Assembly (NCBI RefSeq): GCF_003665065.1 | Contig: NZ_RCHR01000001.1 | Span: forward strand, 558,001-622,000 | DNA: 64,000 bases | Origin: Oceanobacillus piezotolerans | GTDB taxonomy: Bacteria; Bacillota; Bacilli; Bacillales; Amphibacillaceae | Direction: 5' to 3' | In this document: in pieces, positions 8,721 to 17,820 of the stretch | Layout: the number at the start of each line of letters is the position of its first letter | Numbering within the stretch: position 1 is the stretch's first letter | Made by a program: the position numbers and the translations under genes | The notes under the pieces: generated by a model | What the model saw: only the letters and a program-made list of their open reading frames with translations | The model's database searches: none | Told to the model about the DNA's origin: nothing

Positions 8721-9125
8721 GTTGTTAAATACTCATGTAATCGCTGTGTACGATACGTATGCAGAGGAAAGTCCATGCTCACACAAACTGAGATGTTTGT
8801 AGTGTTCGTGCTTGATGAATTCATAAGTCAAGGTAGCAAAATTTTGCTAACGGCAGGATTTGCTCCTAAGTTTGTTCGCAGATATGGAGCAAAACCTTGA
8901 AAGTGCCACAGTGACGTAGCTAAGTTGGAAACAACTTAGGTGGAACGAGGTAAACCCCACGAGTGAGCAACCCAAATAATGGTAGGGGCATCCTTTAGTA
9001 GAGAAATGAATCGAACGAGGGACAAGTCTTTTTGGCTTGTAGATAGATGATTGCAGCCGGAGTACGAGGTTGACCGCCGTTTGCAGTACGAGGGTACAGA
9101 ACATGGCTTATCGAGTATTTAATAG
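8721..9125 (+). ncRNA. rnpB: RNase P RNA, B-type (class B)
   Basis: This is the catalytic RNA that removes tRNA 5' leaders, about 405 nt long. Helix P1 is formed by TTAAATACTC (8725-8734) with GAGTATTTAA (9113-9122). The universally conserved core is present: CAGAGGAAAGTCCATGCTC, ACGGCAG, GAAAGTGCCACAGTGACG, GGTAAACCCC, AGATAGATGATTG and the 3' ACAGAACATGGCTTA element. The order and length match the Bacillus type rather than the E. coli type. A sigma-A promoter lies directly upstream and an intrinsic terminator downstream, so it is an independent transcription unit between gpsB and ypsC. Confidence 0.97.
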
Positions 9126-9147
9126 GTCAATTTAATTAAAAATTAAT

Positions 9148-9191
9148 AAAAACCTTTTCTATCTACATAATGTAATAGGAAAGGTTTTTTT
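9148..9191 (+). terminator. Terminator of rnpB
   Basis: AAAAACCTTTTCTA pairs with TAGGAAAGGTTTTT around a 14-base loop and runs into seven T residues, 25 bases after the RNase P RNA. Confidence 0.88.
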
Positions 9192-9250
9192 GTTTGGTAT
9201 CTTTTATGTTAAACTAAAGAAAATTTCTTATTAAGAAGGGACTTTTTTAT

Positions 9251-10393
9251 ATGAAAAAGGTTACATTAATTGCCACCGCGGCAATGGGATTAGAGTCTAT
9301 TGTGGCAGATGAAGTACGCCAGCTTGGATATGAAGTGAAAGTTGAAAATGCGAAAGTTATTTTTGAAGCACCTATTACCGCAATTCCCAGGTGCAACCTA
9401 TGGCTTCGAACAGCAGATCGAGTAAAGGTACAAGTGGGACAGTTTACAGCAACATCATTTGATGAACTGTTTGAAGCAACGAAAGCATTGCCGTGGGAAC
9501 ATTTTATTTCGGAGGATGGCCAATTCCCAGTGTCAGGAAAATCGGTGAAGTCCACCCTGCATAGTGTGCCAGACTGCCAGAAGATTGTAAAAAAGGCAAT
9601 AGCGGAAAGGTTAAAGCTTAAGTATGGAGTAGCTTTTAAAATGCCCGAGAGTGGTGCGATGCATAAAGTGGAGGTAGCTCTTCTAAAGGACGTCGCTACA
9701 TTAACTCTCGATACTTCTGGTACTGGTTTACATAAAAGAGGCTATCGCAGAGATCAAGGAGAAGCACCACTAAAAGAAACGCTGGCAGCGGCTCTTGTAT
9801 TACTTACAAATTGGAAACCAGATTACCCCTTAATAGATCCGTTTTGTGGTTCTGGCACCATTCCAATTGAAGCTGCTATGATAGGCCAAAACATAGCACC
9901 TGGATTTAATCGTAATTTTGATGCGGAAGATTGGTATTGGGTGAAACAAAGGCATTGGGATGAGGCATTCCAGGAAGCGGAGGATAAAGCAAATTATGAC
10001 CAGCCTTTAAATATTATTGGATCAGATATTAATCACAAATTGATCAACATTGCTTCGGAAAATGCTTTAGAAGCAGGACTTGGTGATTTGATTACGTGGA
10101 AGCAAATGCAAGTGAAAGATTTAAGCCTTCATGGAGAGAATGGATATTTAATAGGAAATCCACCTTATGGCGAACGACTAAGTGATACGGAAACTGTAGC
10201 AGAGATGTATAGAGATCTTGGTAAGATTATGGTGGACCATCCTACATGGAGTGTATATGTTATTACGGCCTATGAGGATTTCGAAAAAGAATACGGCCAA
10301 AAGGCAACGAAGAAACGGAAATTATTTAATGGATTTATCCAAACGAATTATTATCAATATTATGGAAAATGGAAAAAGGAGGAGGAACTATGA
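9251..10393 (+). CDS. ypsC: THUMP-domain RNA guanine-N2 methyltransferase, YpsC-like
   Basis: This 380-residue member of the RlmL/YpsC family is predicted to methylate guanine N2 in rRNA using SAM. An N-terminal ferredoxin-like plus THUMP RNA-binding region (about 1-160) is followed by a Rossmann methyltransferase domain. The visible motifs are motif I around LIDPFCGSGTIPIEA, the acidic IIGSDINHK, and the catalytic NPPYGERL. Position beside rnpB matches B. subtilis ypsC. The stop codon overlaps the ATG of the next gene (ATGA), so translation is probably coupled. Only the family is clear; the exact target base is not visible from sequence. Confidence 0.9.
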   Translation: MKKVTLIATAAMGLESIVADEVRQLGYEVKVENAKVIFEAPITAIPRCNLWLRTADRVKVQVGQFTATSFDELFEATKALPWEHFISEDGQFPVSGKSVKSTLHSVPDCQKIVKKAIAERLKLKYGVAFKMPESGAMHKVEVALLKDVATLTLDTSGTGLHKRGYRRDQGEAPLKETLAAALVLLTNWKPDYPLIDPFCGSGTIPIEAAMIGQNIAPGFNRNFDAEDWYWVKQRHWDEAFQEAEDKANYDQPLNIIGSDINHKLINIASENALEAGLGDLITWKQMQVKDLSLHGENGYLIGNPPYGERLSDTETVAEMYRDLGKIMVDHPTWSVYVITAYEDFEKEYGQKATKKRKLFNGFIQTNYYQYYGKWKKEEEL

Positions 10394-11886
10394 GCACAGC
10401 CAAACTAGAAAAGGAATTTTTAGAGTTCATTCATGAAATGGATGCTTACCGGGAAGTAATTATGCTTACACACTGGGATATGAGGACTTATATACCTGCA
10501 AAGGGTGTTGAGCAACGCGCAGAAGTCGTTGGATTTCTTGCAGAGAAGCTCCACCACTTGGAAACTTCAGATAAAATGAGAGACTTTATTGATGGTTTAA
10601 AAGAAAATGAAACAGATGACTTCATGACGAAGCTTGTTGATGAGTGTGAGGAAACGTATAACAAAAGCAGCAAAATTCCTCCTGCTGAGTACAAGGAATT
10701 CGTGATGCTTCAATCAAAGGCTGAGGCTATATGGCAAGAAGCAAGACAAAAGGCAGATTTTACTATGTTTCAGGATTCCCTTGAAAGAATAGTGGAGTTT
10801 AACAAGAAGTTTGCAAATTATTGGGGCTTTGAAGGAAATATATATGATGCATTGCTAAATAATTATGAACCTGGTATGACTACAAAAATCTTGGATGATG
10901 TATTCCCTAAATTACGGAATTCCTTAACGGAGCTATTAAAAGAAATTACCGCAAGTCCAGTCAAGCCAGATGCATCTATATTAAAAGGTCATTTTCCAAA
11001 AGCAAATCAAAAGGCATTTACCATTGACATACTAAATGATATGGGTTATGACTTTAAGGCTGGTCGCTTGGATGACACGATTCATCCATTTGAAATTACG
11101 TTAAATCAAAGTGATGTACGGATTACCACAAGATATGATGAAGAAGATTTTCGAATGGCTGTTTTTGGAACCATTCATGAGGGTGGCCATGCACTGTATG
11201 AACAAAATATAAATCCGAAACTTAGAAGAACGCCATTAGCATCTGGAACTTCAATGGGAATTCATGAATCACAATCTTTATTTTGGGAAAACTTTATTAG
11301 TAGAAGCAAAACTTTTTGGCAAAGATATGAAGACCTATTTAAAGAATACGCACCAAAATCGTTTCATGTAATAGAATTTGACGATTTTTATCGTGCAGTT
11401 AATGAAGTGAAACCTTCCTTTATTCGAATTGAAGCGGATGAACTAACTTATCCTTTACATATTATGGTCCGCTATGAATTAGAGAAGGGATTAATAAATG
11501 GTGAAATAGAGGTGAAAGATCTGCCAGCACTTTGGAATGAAAAGATGGAAGAGTACCTCGGAATAAGACCGGCAAATGATAGAGATGGCGTTCTCCAAGA
11601 CATACATTGGGCCGGAGGAGACTTTGGATATTTTCCCTCCTACGCTCTGGGCTATATGTACGCTGCCCAATTCAATCATGCCATAGCAAAAGATCTAGAG
11701 GTTGAGGAGCTTGTGAGACAAGGTAATCTAAAAACCATTCAATCCTGGTTAACCAGTCATATCCACCAATATGGAAAAACGAAGAAGCCGTTGGAGATTT
11801 TAACAGACGTTACAGGGGAAGGACTTAATCCAGATTACCTCGTTCAATATTTAACCAATAAGTACAAAGAGATATATCAATTGTAA
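10390..11886 (+). CDS. ypwA: M32 metallocarboxypeptidase (carboxypeptidase Taq family), YpwA-like
   Basis: This cytoplasmic zinc carboxypeptidase removes C-terminal residues from peptides. The 498-residue helical protein carries the HEXXH zinc site HEGGH within FGTIHEGGHALYEQ and downstream family motifs GIHESQSLFWEN, the ERTP-type loop variant LRRTPLASGTSMG, and IRIEADELTYPLHI, in which the third zinc ligand lies. AAGGAGGAGG lies immediately upstream of ATG 10390, which overlaps the ypsC stop. An in-frame ATG at 10369 lies within ypsC and is a poorer choice. Length matches the B. subtilis and Thermus enzymes. Confidence 0.92.
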   Translation: MSTAKLEKEFLEFIHEMDAYREVIMLTHWDMRTYIPAKGVEQRAEVVGFLAEKLHHLETSDKMRDFIDGLKENETDDFMTKLVDECEETYNKSSKIPPAEYKEFVMLQSKAEAIWQEARQKADFTMFQDSLERIVEFNKKFANYWGFEGNIYDALLNNYEPGMTTKILDDVFPKLRNSLTELLKEITASPVKPDASILKGHFPKANQKAFTIDILNDMGYDFKAGRLDDTIHPFEITLNQSDVRITTRYDEEDFRMAVFGTIHEGGHALYEQNINPKLRRTPLASGTSMGIHESQSLFWENFISRSKTFWQRYEDLFKEYAPKSFHVIEFDDFYRAVNEVKPSFIRIEADELTYPLHIMVRYELEKGLINGEIEVKDLPALWNEKMEEYLGIRPANDRDGVLQDIHWAGGDFGYFPSYALGYMYAAQFNHAIAKDLEVEELVRQGNLKTIQSWLTSHIHQYGKTKKPLEILTDVTGEGLNPDYLVQYLTNKYKEIYQL

Positions 11887-11962
11887 GAGAGGATGTTCAG
11901 AGAGTAATGTTTAACTTCTTTTTGAACAGATATGGGGAAAATATATAACATAAGGTGAGTTC

Positions 11963-13054
11963 ATGACATACATTTCTTCAACGGGTATTAGTGTGCCTAA
12001 TTACCCTTTACAACAAGAGGAAGTAAAAGAGCTTGTTAAAAATGTGTTTTCCTATAATAATCGACAGGTAGAGCGTCTTCTGCCTGTCTTTGACCACGCA
12101 GAAGTTTCCACAAGACAGTTTGTTGTAGAGAAATCATGGTTCGAAGCGGAACATAGCTTCCAAGAAAGAAACCACCTGTATCAGCAGTTCGCGATTCAGC
12201 ATGCTGTAAAGGCAATAGATGATTGCTTAATGAACCGTGATTTTTTACAAACTGACATTCCTTATGAAGCCATTGATCTAATTATCTATGTATCAAGTAC
12301 AGGGATCTCCACTCCTTCGATCGATTGTTTCCTACTTAATGAAAGACCATTTCGCACCGATATTTCTCGCATGCCATTATGGGGGCTAGGTTGTGCAGGC
12401 GGGGCCATAGGATTAGCACGTGCACACGATTGGGTGACAGCCAATCCCGATAAAAATGCATTGCTTGTTTGCTGTGAGTTATGCAGCCTTACTTTCCAAA
12501 AAGGAGATGTAAAGAAAAGTAATATTGTTGGAACAGCATTATTTGGAGATGGGATAAGTGCCTCTTTACTAATTGGGGATGACTCTCCAATGCTTTCTCA
12601 TTTGAAGGATATCACTTACCCAAAAATTAAGAAATCAAGCTCTTATACAAAGAGAGATAGTACTTCTATTATGGGCTGGGATGTTACCAACGAAGGCTTA
12701 GAAGTTGTTTTTTCGAAAAGCATTCCTGCATTAGTTTCGACTTTTTGGAAAGAACATATAAATACGTTCCTGGATCAATCTGCATTAATAAAAAAAGACT
12801 TATATTCTTATATTGCTCATCCTGGGGGAAAGAAGGTACTTGAGGCCATGGAAGAGGTATTGCAATGCTCCAGGGAGAAGTTAAAGCACTCGTACAATGT
12901 ATTAAAACACCATGGCAATATGTCGTCTGCTACTGTTATTTATGTATTACGGGAATGGATGAAGGAAAATATCCTACCGCATCAAAAGAGCATTTTAACT
13001 GCATTAGGACCAGGATTCAGTTCAGAAATTCTATTATTGGAGTGGGTAGCATAA
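11963..13054 (+). CDS. bpsA: Type III polyketide synthase (chalcone/stilbene synthase-like, alkylpyrone synthase)
   Basis: The gene is also called bcsA. It condenses a fatty acyl-CoA with malonyl-CoA units; in B. subtilis the product is an alkylpyrone. The 363-residue thiolase-fold protein has the catalytic Cys in WGLGCAGGAIG (about residue 144), the catalytic His in YIAHPGGKK and the Asn in HHGNMSSATV, completing the Cys-His-Asn triad. The ribosome binding site is AAGGTGAG. Its stop codon overlaps the start of the methyltransferase gene (TAATG). The pair corresponds to the B. subtilis bpsA-bpsB operon. Confidence 0.93.
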   Translation: MTYISSTGISVPNYPLQQEEVKELVKNVFSYNNRQVERLLPVFDHAEVSTRQFVVEKSWFEAEHSFQERNHLYQQFAIQHAVKAIDDCLMNRDFLQTDIPYEAIDLIIYVSSTGISTPSIDCFLLNERPFRTDISRMPLWGLGCAGGAIGLARAHDWVTANPDKNALLVCCELCSLTFQKGDVKKSNIVGTALFGDGISASLLIGDDSPMLSHLKDITYPKIKKSSSYTKRDSTSIMGWDVTNEGLEVVFSKSIPALVSTFWKEHINTFLDQSALIKKDLYSYIAHPGGKKVLEAMEEVLQCSREKLKHSYNVLKHHGNMSSATVIYVLREWMKENILPHQKSILTALGPGFSSEILLLEWVA

Positions 13055-13566
13055 TGGCAATCTATATGAGCTTATTGTTTTTATTTATCCTCGCACAACG
13101 ACTAATCGAGTTGGTTATTGCAAAACGCAATGAGCAATGGATGAAGGAGCGAGGAGGTATTGAGTTAGGTAGTGAGCACTATAAATGGTTCATCGTTCTC
13201 CATACGCTATTCTTTATATCGATTTTGTTTGAAGTTCTGTTAAGAAGTAACGCTATTGAATTTCACAATGTATTGTTTGCCATATTTATTTTGCTTCAAT
13301 TGGCAAGGGTATGGTGCATACAAACATTAGGAAGATTCTGGAACACTAAAATCATCGTTTTACCAAACGTTTCCTTAATTAAAAAAGGACCTTATAAGTA
13401 TATGAAGCATCCGAATTATGTGATTGTCGGGCTGGAGCTTATGACTATTCCACTTCTTTTCAATGCTTACTGGACTGCTGTAATATTCCCTGTTCTTCAT
13501 CTAATCCTATTGAAAATCCGTATCCCTGCCGAAGATACTGCATTAAAAAAAGTAAGTAAAACGTAA
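13054..13566 (+). CDS. bpsB: Isoprenylcysteine carboxyl methyltransferase-like O-methyltransferase, YpbQ/BpsB
   Basis: This integral membrane SAM-dependent methyltransferase is predicted to convert the alkylpyrones made by the preceding enzyme to methyl ethers. The 170 residues contain about four membrane segments (about 2-20, 45-62, 68-85 and 120-150) and the ICMT-like motif GPYKYMKHPNYVIVGLEL that binds SAM. ATG 13054 overlaps the bpsA TAA by one base, so expression is coupled. The frame is also open upstream inside bpsA, but that segment is out of phase with bpsA coding and not supported. The product assignment rests on known work on the B. subtilis pair. Confidence 0.9.
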   Translation: MAIYMSLLFLFILAQRLIELVIAKRNEQWMKERGGIELGSEHYKWFIVLHTLFFISILFEVLLRSNAIEFHNVLFAIFILLQLARVWCIQTLGRFWNTKIIVLPNVSLIKKGPYKYMKHPNYVIVGLELMTIPLLFNAYWTAVIFPVLHLILLKIRIPAEDTALKKVSKT

Positions 13567-13706
13567 GGACGGTGCCAAAAGGGTTGATCAATAGAAGTAT
13601 ATGATTACCGCAGATTCACTTTATTATGTTCCAGCTTCTATTGGATAGATAAAAGGTTTCGTATACAAAGAAATCATTGATTCAATATGTTACAAAATTG
13701 CACAAA

Positions 13707-13735
13707 AAAGCAGAAATCCTCGGGATTTCTGCTTT
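13707..13735 (-). terminator. Terminator of cspD
   Basis: AAAGCAGAAATCC pairs perfectly with GGATTTCTGCTTT around a three-base loop. On the minus strand it is followed by a T run (TTTTTTGTGC), 19 bases after the cspD stop. Confidence 0.88.
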
Positions 13736-13753
13736 AAATAATTGGTAAGATAA

Positions 13754-13954
13754 TTACTTTTTAACAACGTTAGCTGCTTGTGGGCCACGTTCTCCTTCAA
13801 CAATTTCGAAAGTAACTTCCTGGCCTTCTTCAAGTGATTTATAACCTTCTTCTTGAATAGCAGAATAATGCACGAATACATCGTTTCCTTCATCAAGCTG
13901 GATAAATCCATATCCTTTTTCGGCGTTAAACCATTTTACTACTCCATTTTCCAT
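13754..13954 (-). CDS. cspD: Cold-shock protein CspD
   Basis: This is a 66-residue single-stranded nucleic-acid-binding protein that acts as an RNA chaperone. The five-strand OB fold contains RNP1 (KGYGFI) and RNP2 (DVFVHYSAI). The C-terminal half, [17 protein letters not shown] followed by [11 protein letters not shown], is closer to B. subtilis CspD than to CspB or CspC as I remember them. AGGAGG lies 11 bases before the ATG. Upstream is an unusually structured leader of about 164 nt with its own promoter and an internal terminator-like hairpin (separate entries). The frame is open upstream as far as 14014, but the ribosome binding site fixes the start at 13954. Confidence 0.95.
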   Translation of the reverse strand: MENGVVKWFNAEKGYGFIQLDEGNDVFVHYSAIQEEGYKSLEEGQEVTFEIVEGERGPQAANVVKK

Positions 13955-14022
13955 GTAAATAAGCCTCCTAAACACATTCACGCAAAAACGTGGTAATACA
14001 AAGCAGAAAGACAAATTACATT

Positions 14023-14084
14023 AAAAAAGGCAACTTCTATAGAAGTGTAGGATCATTGTTACATCCACTTCTATAGAAGTTGCC
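14023..14084 (-). promoter_or_regulatory. Attenuator-like hairpin in the cspD 5' leader, built from two 14-nt palindromes
   Basis: On the minus strand a 19-bp perfect stem (GGCAACTTCTATAGAAGTG with its complement), an 18-nt loop and six T residues form a complete intrinsic terminator about 35 nt after the predicted transcription start and about 70 nt before the cspD ATG. Each arm contains the self-complementary 14-mer ACTTCTATAGAAGT (14033-14046 and 14067-14080), so each arm can also fold into its own small hairpin. That gives two competing structures. There is no other gene on this strand between the promoter and cspD. Confidence 0.7.
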
Positions 14085-14124
14085 TGTTTATTAATGAATC
14101 CGTACATCTTCTTTGCTTGGTCCT

Positions 14125-14153
14125 ACTATAGCTTATTTAGAATTCATAGTCAA
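14125..14153 (-). promoter_or_regulatory. Sigma-A promoter of cspD
   Basis: On the minus strand, TTGACT (14153-14148) and TATAGT (14130-14125) are spaced by 17 bases, close to consensus. The predicted start is near 14118, giving a leader of about 164 nt. The downstream plus-strand gene is divergent. Confidence 0.78.
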
Positions 14154-14250
14154 GAATTTGAATTTAAAATAGTGGATGTTTTTCGAACAGTTCCAATTGA
14201 ATAAGGGAGATATCTTCATGGTACAATGGGAAAGAAAGGGGGGCTTAGCA

Positions 14251-14850
14251 TTGAATGAGAAACAAATAGAAATGATCAAATCCTATGTTAATAAGCTTTT
14301 TCAAGCCGATACAACTGGACATGATTTCTACCATTTAAAGCGCGTCACATCACTAGCTAAGCACATTGCTAAAAGAGAGCAGGCAGACATTAGTCTCACT
14401 GTAGCAGCGGCTTGGTTGCATGACGTGGGGGATGAGAAACTGTTCCCTGATCCAGACAATGCAAGGAGAGAACTGCGACACTTTTTATTCTCAATTGGGA
14501 TAACTAAAGAGGATATCGATAGTATATTTGATATTATTTCAAACATTTCATTTCGAAAAGGAAAAACCCCTCGCTCATTCGAAGGTAAGATAGTTCAAGA
14601 TGCTGATCGACTGGATGCAATCGGGGCAATTGGTGTTGCTCGAACCTTTGCTTATGGAGGTTCAGTTGGACAGCCAATCTATCATGAAGAAATGAATGAA
14701 CACTCTATACAGCATTTCTATGATAAATTATTAAAGATCACAGAATTGATGCACACTAGCACTGCAAAGCAAATAGCGAATGATAGACATCAGTATATGG
14801 TAGACTTTCTTACTCGTTTTGAAAAAGAATGGTATATGATGGCTGATTAA
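14251..14850 (+). CDS. HD-domain hydrolase, YpgQ/YedJ-type
   Basis: This is a metal-dependent phosphohydrolase of the HD superfamily. Related YpgQ is reported to hydrolyse nucleotide pyrophosphates, but the substrate here is not certain. Conserved metal ligands are visible in GHDFYHLKRV (His), WLHDVGDEK (the HD pair) and IVQDADRLDAIGAIGVAR (Asp). I chose TTG 251 bases past 14000 (14251) as start: AAAGGGGGG precedes it by 7 bases and the protein then begins LNEKQIEMIK, like its relatives, for 199 residues. An in-frame ATG at 14218, with GGGAGA upstream, is the alternative and would add 11 residues. Confidence 0.87.
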   Translation: MNEKQIEMIKSYVNKLFQADTTGHDFYHLKRVTSLAKHIAKREQADISLTVAAAWLHDVGDEKLFPDPDNARRELRHFLFSIGITKEDIDSIFDIISNISFRKGKTPRSFEGKIVQDADRLDAIGAIGVARTFAYGGSVGQPIYHEEMNEHSIQHFYDKLLKITELMHTSTAKQIANDRHQYMVDFLTRFEKEWYMMAD

Positions 14851-15151
14851 TCCTTGACTCTTAAGCAGCAATTGCCCTAATGTTTTATTCAAGGTTACTT
14901 ATACAAAATCTATTGGGAGAACCGGCATAAATCAAATCACGTTACCAAGCCTATTGGAGGAGCTATAAAGATCTCACAGCTTCAGGCGTTTATTTTGGGA
15001 CAGTCTCGGATTATGAAAGCCATTATGCAGCTATTTCTACTGTTTATATTCAGGCTATTCTATCTATTGCTATTTCATGGAAAGAATACGTATATAATTC
15101 TGTTTGTGTTACAATACAATTAATATTCATAGATAGATGGAGGGAATCTTC
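14851..15151. other. Intergenic stretch before thyA
   Basis: No gene was seen. A candidate promoter for thyA-dfrA lies near 15069-15098 (TTGCTA, 18 bases, TATATA), which is weak. GGAGGG before the thyA ATG marks the end of the stretch. I see no riboswitch or repeat. Confidence 0.4.
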
Positions 15152-16108
15152 ATGGTTACTGGAGAGAGAGCATACTTACAACTTTGTAAAGATATATTAG
15201 CAAACGGCAGTGGCCGAAATGATCGAACAAATACAGGTACATATTCCATTTTTGGATATCAAATGCGTTTTAATTTAAAAGAAGGGTTTCCACTATTAAC
15301 CACGAAACGAGTTCCTTTTAAACTAGTTGCTTCTGAATTGTTGTGGTTTATCAAGGGAGACACCAATATTCGTTATTTGCTGGAAAATAACAATAATATA
15401 TGGAATGAATGGGCTTTTGAAAAATGGATTAAAAGTAAGGATTACACAGGACCTGAAATGAATAACTTTGGCATTCGCAGCCAGCAGGATGAAGCGTTTA
15501 ACAAACAATATCAAGAGCAAATGACTATATTTAAAGAGAAAATACTTACAGATAATATATTTGCTGAGAAATACGGTCATTTAGGTGATGTGTATGGTAA
15601 ACAATGGAGGAATTGGAAGACTTCACAGAACAATTCGATTGATCAATTAAAGAATGTTATCGAACAAATTAAACATAATCCAAATTCAAGGCGCCATATT
15701 GTATCAGCATGGAATCCGGAAGATATTCCAAATATGGCTTTGCCGCCATGTCATACGATGTTCCAATTTTATGTAGCGGATAATACATTATCCTGTCAGT
15801 TGTATCAACGAAGTGGGGATGTCTTTTTAGGTGTACCTTTTAATATTGCCAGCTACGCACTTTTAACTCATCTAATCGCACATGAATGTGGATTAGAGGT
15901 TGGAGACTTTGTTCATACACTGGGAGATGCACATATTTATAAAAACCATATTGAGCAGGTTCAAACGCAGTTAGAACGAGACATAAGATCTTTGCCAACT
16001 CTAAAAATAAACAAAGAAAAACAATCGATTTTTGATTTTGAGCTATCAGACTTTGAAATTGTAGATTATAACCCGCATCCAACAATTAAAGCGCCGATTG
16101 CTGTTTAA
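15152..16108 (+). CDS. thyA: Thymidylate synthase ThyA
   Basis: The enzyme methylates dUMP to dTMP using methylene-tetrahydrofolate. The 318-residue protein has the catalytic Cys in [13 protein letters not shown] (about residue 200), the phosphate-binding [13 protein letters not shown] and the C-terminal [10 protein letters not shown]. Between about 85 and 140 it carries the roughly 50-residue insertion seen in long (Lactobacillus-type) enzymes, compared with 264 residues for the E. coli form. The start at ATG 15152 is preceded by GGAGGG. dfrA follows 29 bases later; the two form the usual thyA-dfrA unit, DHFR regenerating the folate that this enzyme oxidises. Confidence 0.96.
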   Translation: MVTGERAYLQLCKDILANGSGRNDRTNTGTYSIFGYQMRFNLKEGFPLLTTKRVPFKLVASELLWFIKGDTNIRYLLENNNNIWNEWAFEKWIKSKDYTGPEMNNFGIRSQQDEAFNKQYQEQMTIFKEKILTDNIFAEKYGHLGDVYGKQWRNWKTSQNNSIDQLKNVIEQIKHNPNSRRHIVSAWNPEDIPNMALPPCHTMFQFYVADNTLSCQLYQRSGDVFLGVPFNIASYALLTHLIAHECGLEVGDFVHTLGDAHIYKNHIEQVQTQLERDIRSLPTLKINKEKQSIFDFELSDFEIVDYNPHPTIKAPIAV

Positions 16109-16137
16109 TTAAAACAACATAGCAAAGGGGAATTCTT

Positions 16138-16626
16138 ATGATATCTTTACTATTTGCAATGGATAGGAATCGTGTTATCGGATTGAACAACGACCTTCCA
16201 TGGCATTTACCAAAGGATTTACAATTCTTTAAAAGAAAAACGACAGGAAATACCATTGTAATGGGAAGAAAAACATTCGATTCTATTGGTAAAGCTTTAC
16301 CAAATCGAAGAAATGTAGTGTTAACGAGTCAGAAAGATTTCGCTGTTCCAAATGTAGAAGTAATTCATGATCTTGAAATATTTAAAGCATGGAATAAGAG
16401 CAATCCTGATGAAGAATATTTTGTTATTGGCGGAGCCCATCTATTCGAACAGATATTAGATATAGCGGATCGCATGTACGTAACATTTATTGATGAAGAA
16501 TTTGAAGGGGACACCTATTTCCCAGCTTTTAATGAGCAGGATTTTAAAATGACATCGAAAGAACAAGGGGAAAAGGATGATAAAAATCCCTATGACTACT
16601 ACTTTATTCAATATGACCGCACTTAA
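16138..16626 (+). CDS. dfrA: Dihydrofolate reductase
   Basis: This NADPH-dependent enzyme reduces dihydrofolate to tetrahydrofolate and is the target of trimethoprim. The 162-residue protein shows IGLNNDLPWHLPKDLQFF, with the catalytic Asp at position 27. The NADPH-binding VMGRKTFDSIG, LPNRRNVVLTSQ and FVIGGAHLFEQ are also present. AAAGGGG lies before the ATG. It is co-directional with thyA and 29 bases after it. Length is normal. Nothing suggests a mobile resistant variant; the gene is in its common chromosomal context. Confidence 0.96.
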   Translation: MISLLFAMDRNRVIGLNNDLPWHLPKDLQFFKRKTTGNTIVMGRKTFDSIGKALPNRRNVVLTSQKDFAVPNVEVIHDLEIFKAWNKSNPDEEYFVIGGAHLFEQILDIADRMYVTFIDEEFEGDTYFPAFNEQDFKMTSKEQGEKDDKNPYDYYFIQYDRT

Positions 16627-16724
16627 TGTGATAATAACTTGTCCGTTAAAAGATAAACGTGGTATTATAGGAATATAAATAATAAAGCGTTTTATTATAT
16701 TTTCTATAAAGAAGGTGTACGTAT

Positions 16725-16922
16725 ATGGCAAGCATAGGGGTACCTGGTTTAATTTTAATTTTAGTTATTGCCTTAGTAATCTTCGGACCGAAAAAGCTAC
16801 CTGAGATTGGTAAGGCAGCTGGACAAACCCTTCGCGAGTTTAAAAAGGGTGCGAGCGAATTAACCAGTGATGCAAAAGAAGAAATCGATGAAGCGAAAGC
16901 AGTCGCGCAGAAGAAAGATTAA
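16725..16922 (+). CDS. tatA: Sec-independent translocase protein TatA
   Basis: TatA is the pore-forming subunit that exports folded proteins with twin-arginine signals. The 65-residue protein has a short N-terminal membrane helix (about 6-22), the hinge [17 protein letters not shown] and an amphipathic helix rich in charged residues, as is standard. The ribosome binding site GAAGGTG precedes the ATG. tatC follows after a 128-bp gap that contains a GC-containing hairpin (about 16993-17023), so the relative amounts of TatA and TatC may be set by partial termination or RNA processing there. Confidence 0.94.
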   Translation: MASIGVPGLILILVIALVIFGPKKLPEIGKAAGQTLREFKKGASELTSDAKEEIDEAKAVAQKKD

Positions 16923-17050
16923 TTCATTACTTACTTTCAGAGTTAGCGTAAACACGCAGGAAAGCAAAAGTAAATGATAAGAAATTATGAATCGAAGGTG
17001 TAGGGCGTGGACCTTACATCTTCTTTTATGCTTGTTCAAGGAGTGTTTAT

Positions 17051-17806
17051 ATGGGAGAGAATCAGCCACATGATAAAGATATGGACGTTGTTGGACATCT
17101 GTCCGAGCTGAGAAATCGCTTAATCGTTACGATCGTTGTCTTTTTTATTTTCCTTATTATTGGATTTCTTTTTGTTGAAGACATATATTATTTCTTTGCA
17201 AAAGACTTAGAATTTAAGCTAACGGCAATTAGTCCGGGCGAAATACTATGGGTCTATTTCGCGATGGCCGGGTTAATTGCTGTTGTTGGTACAATACCGT
17301 TATTATCCTATCAAATTTGGGCATTTGTAAAACCTGGATTAACTCCTAAGGAAAGAAGGGTATCCTTAGCGTACATTCCTGCTTTATTTTTCCTATTTAT
17401 TGCTGGCTTGGTGTTTGGATATTTGTTATTTACCAATCTGGTTATCCCATTCTTGCTAACATTAAATAACGGAATGTTTGACGTCATGTTTACCATTGAT
17501 CGATATTTTAAATTCTTAATTCGTGTGACGTTTCCTTTGGCGCTTCTTTTTGAGTTACCTATCGTAGTGATGTTTTTGACAAGCCTTGGTATTATCACAC
17601 CAGAATTCATGAAGAAGTGGAGAAAATACGCCTATTTTGTATTAGTCGTTATCAGTACCCTAATTACACCACCTGATTTCATTACACCAATACTCGTATC
17701 GATTCCATTAATTATTCTTTACGAAATCAGCATTCATTTGAGTAAAATCGTTTATCGTAAGAAGGAAGAAAAGCATAAAGCATTTATGAACGAAGAAAGT
17801 GTTTAA
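17051..17806 (+). CDS. tatC: Sec-independent translocase protein TatC
   Basis: This is the polytopic receptor of the Tat system. The 251-residue protein begins with the cytoplasmic motif HLSELRNRLI, then has six membrane segments. The periplasmic and cytoplasmic loop motifs SPGEILWVYFAMAG, FVKPGLTPKERR and LFELPIVVMFLTSLG, and the segment STLITPPDFITPILVSIP, are typical. CAAGGAG precedes ATG 17051. It pairs with the tatA just upstream. A small YozE-family gene follows 14 bases later and probably shares the transcript, which ends at the hairpin at 18073. Confidence 0.96.
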   Translation: MGENQPHDKDMDVVGHLSELRNRLIVTIVVFFIFLIIGFLFVEDIYYFFAKDLEFKLTAISPGEILWVYFAMAGLIAVVGTIPLLSYQIWAFVKPGLTPKERRVSLAYIPALFFLFIAGLVFGYLLFTNLVIPFLLTLNNGMFDVMFTIDRYFKFLIRVTFPLALLFELPIVVMFLTSLGIITPEFMKKWRKYAYFVLVVISTLITPPDFITPILVSIPLIILYEISIHLSKIVYRKKEEKHKAFMNEESV

Positions 17807-17820
17807 GTTAGGAGGATTAG

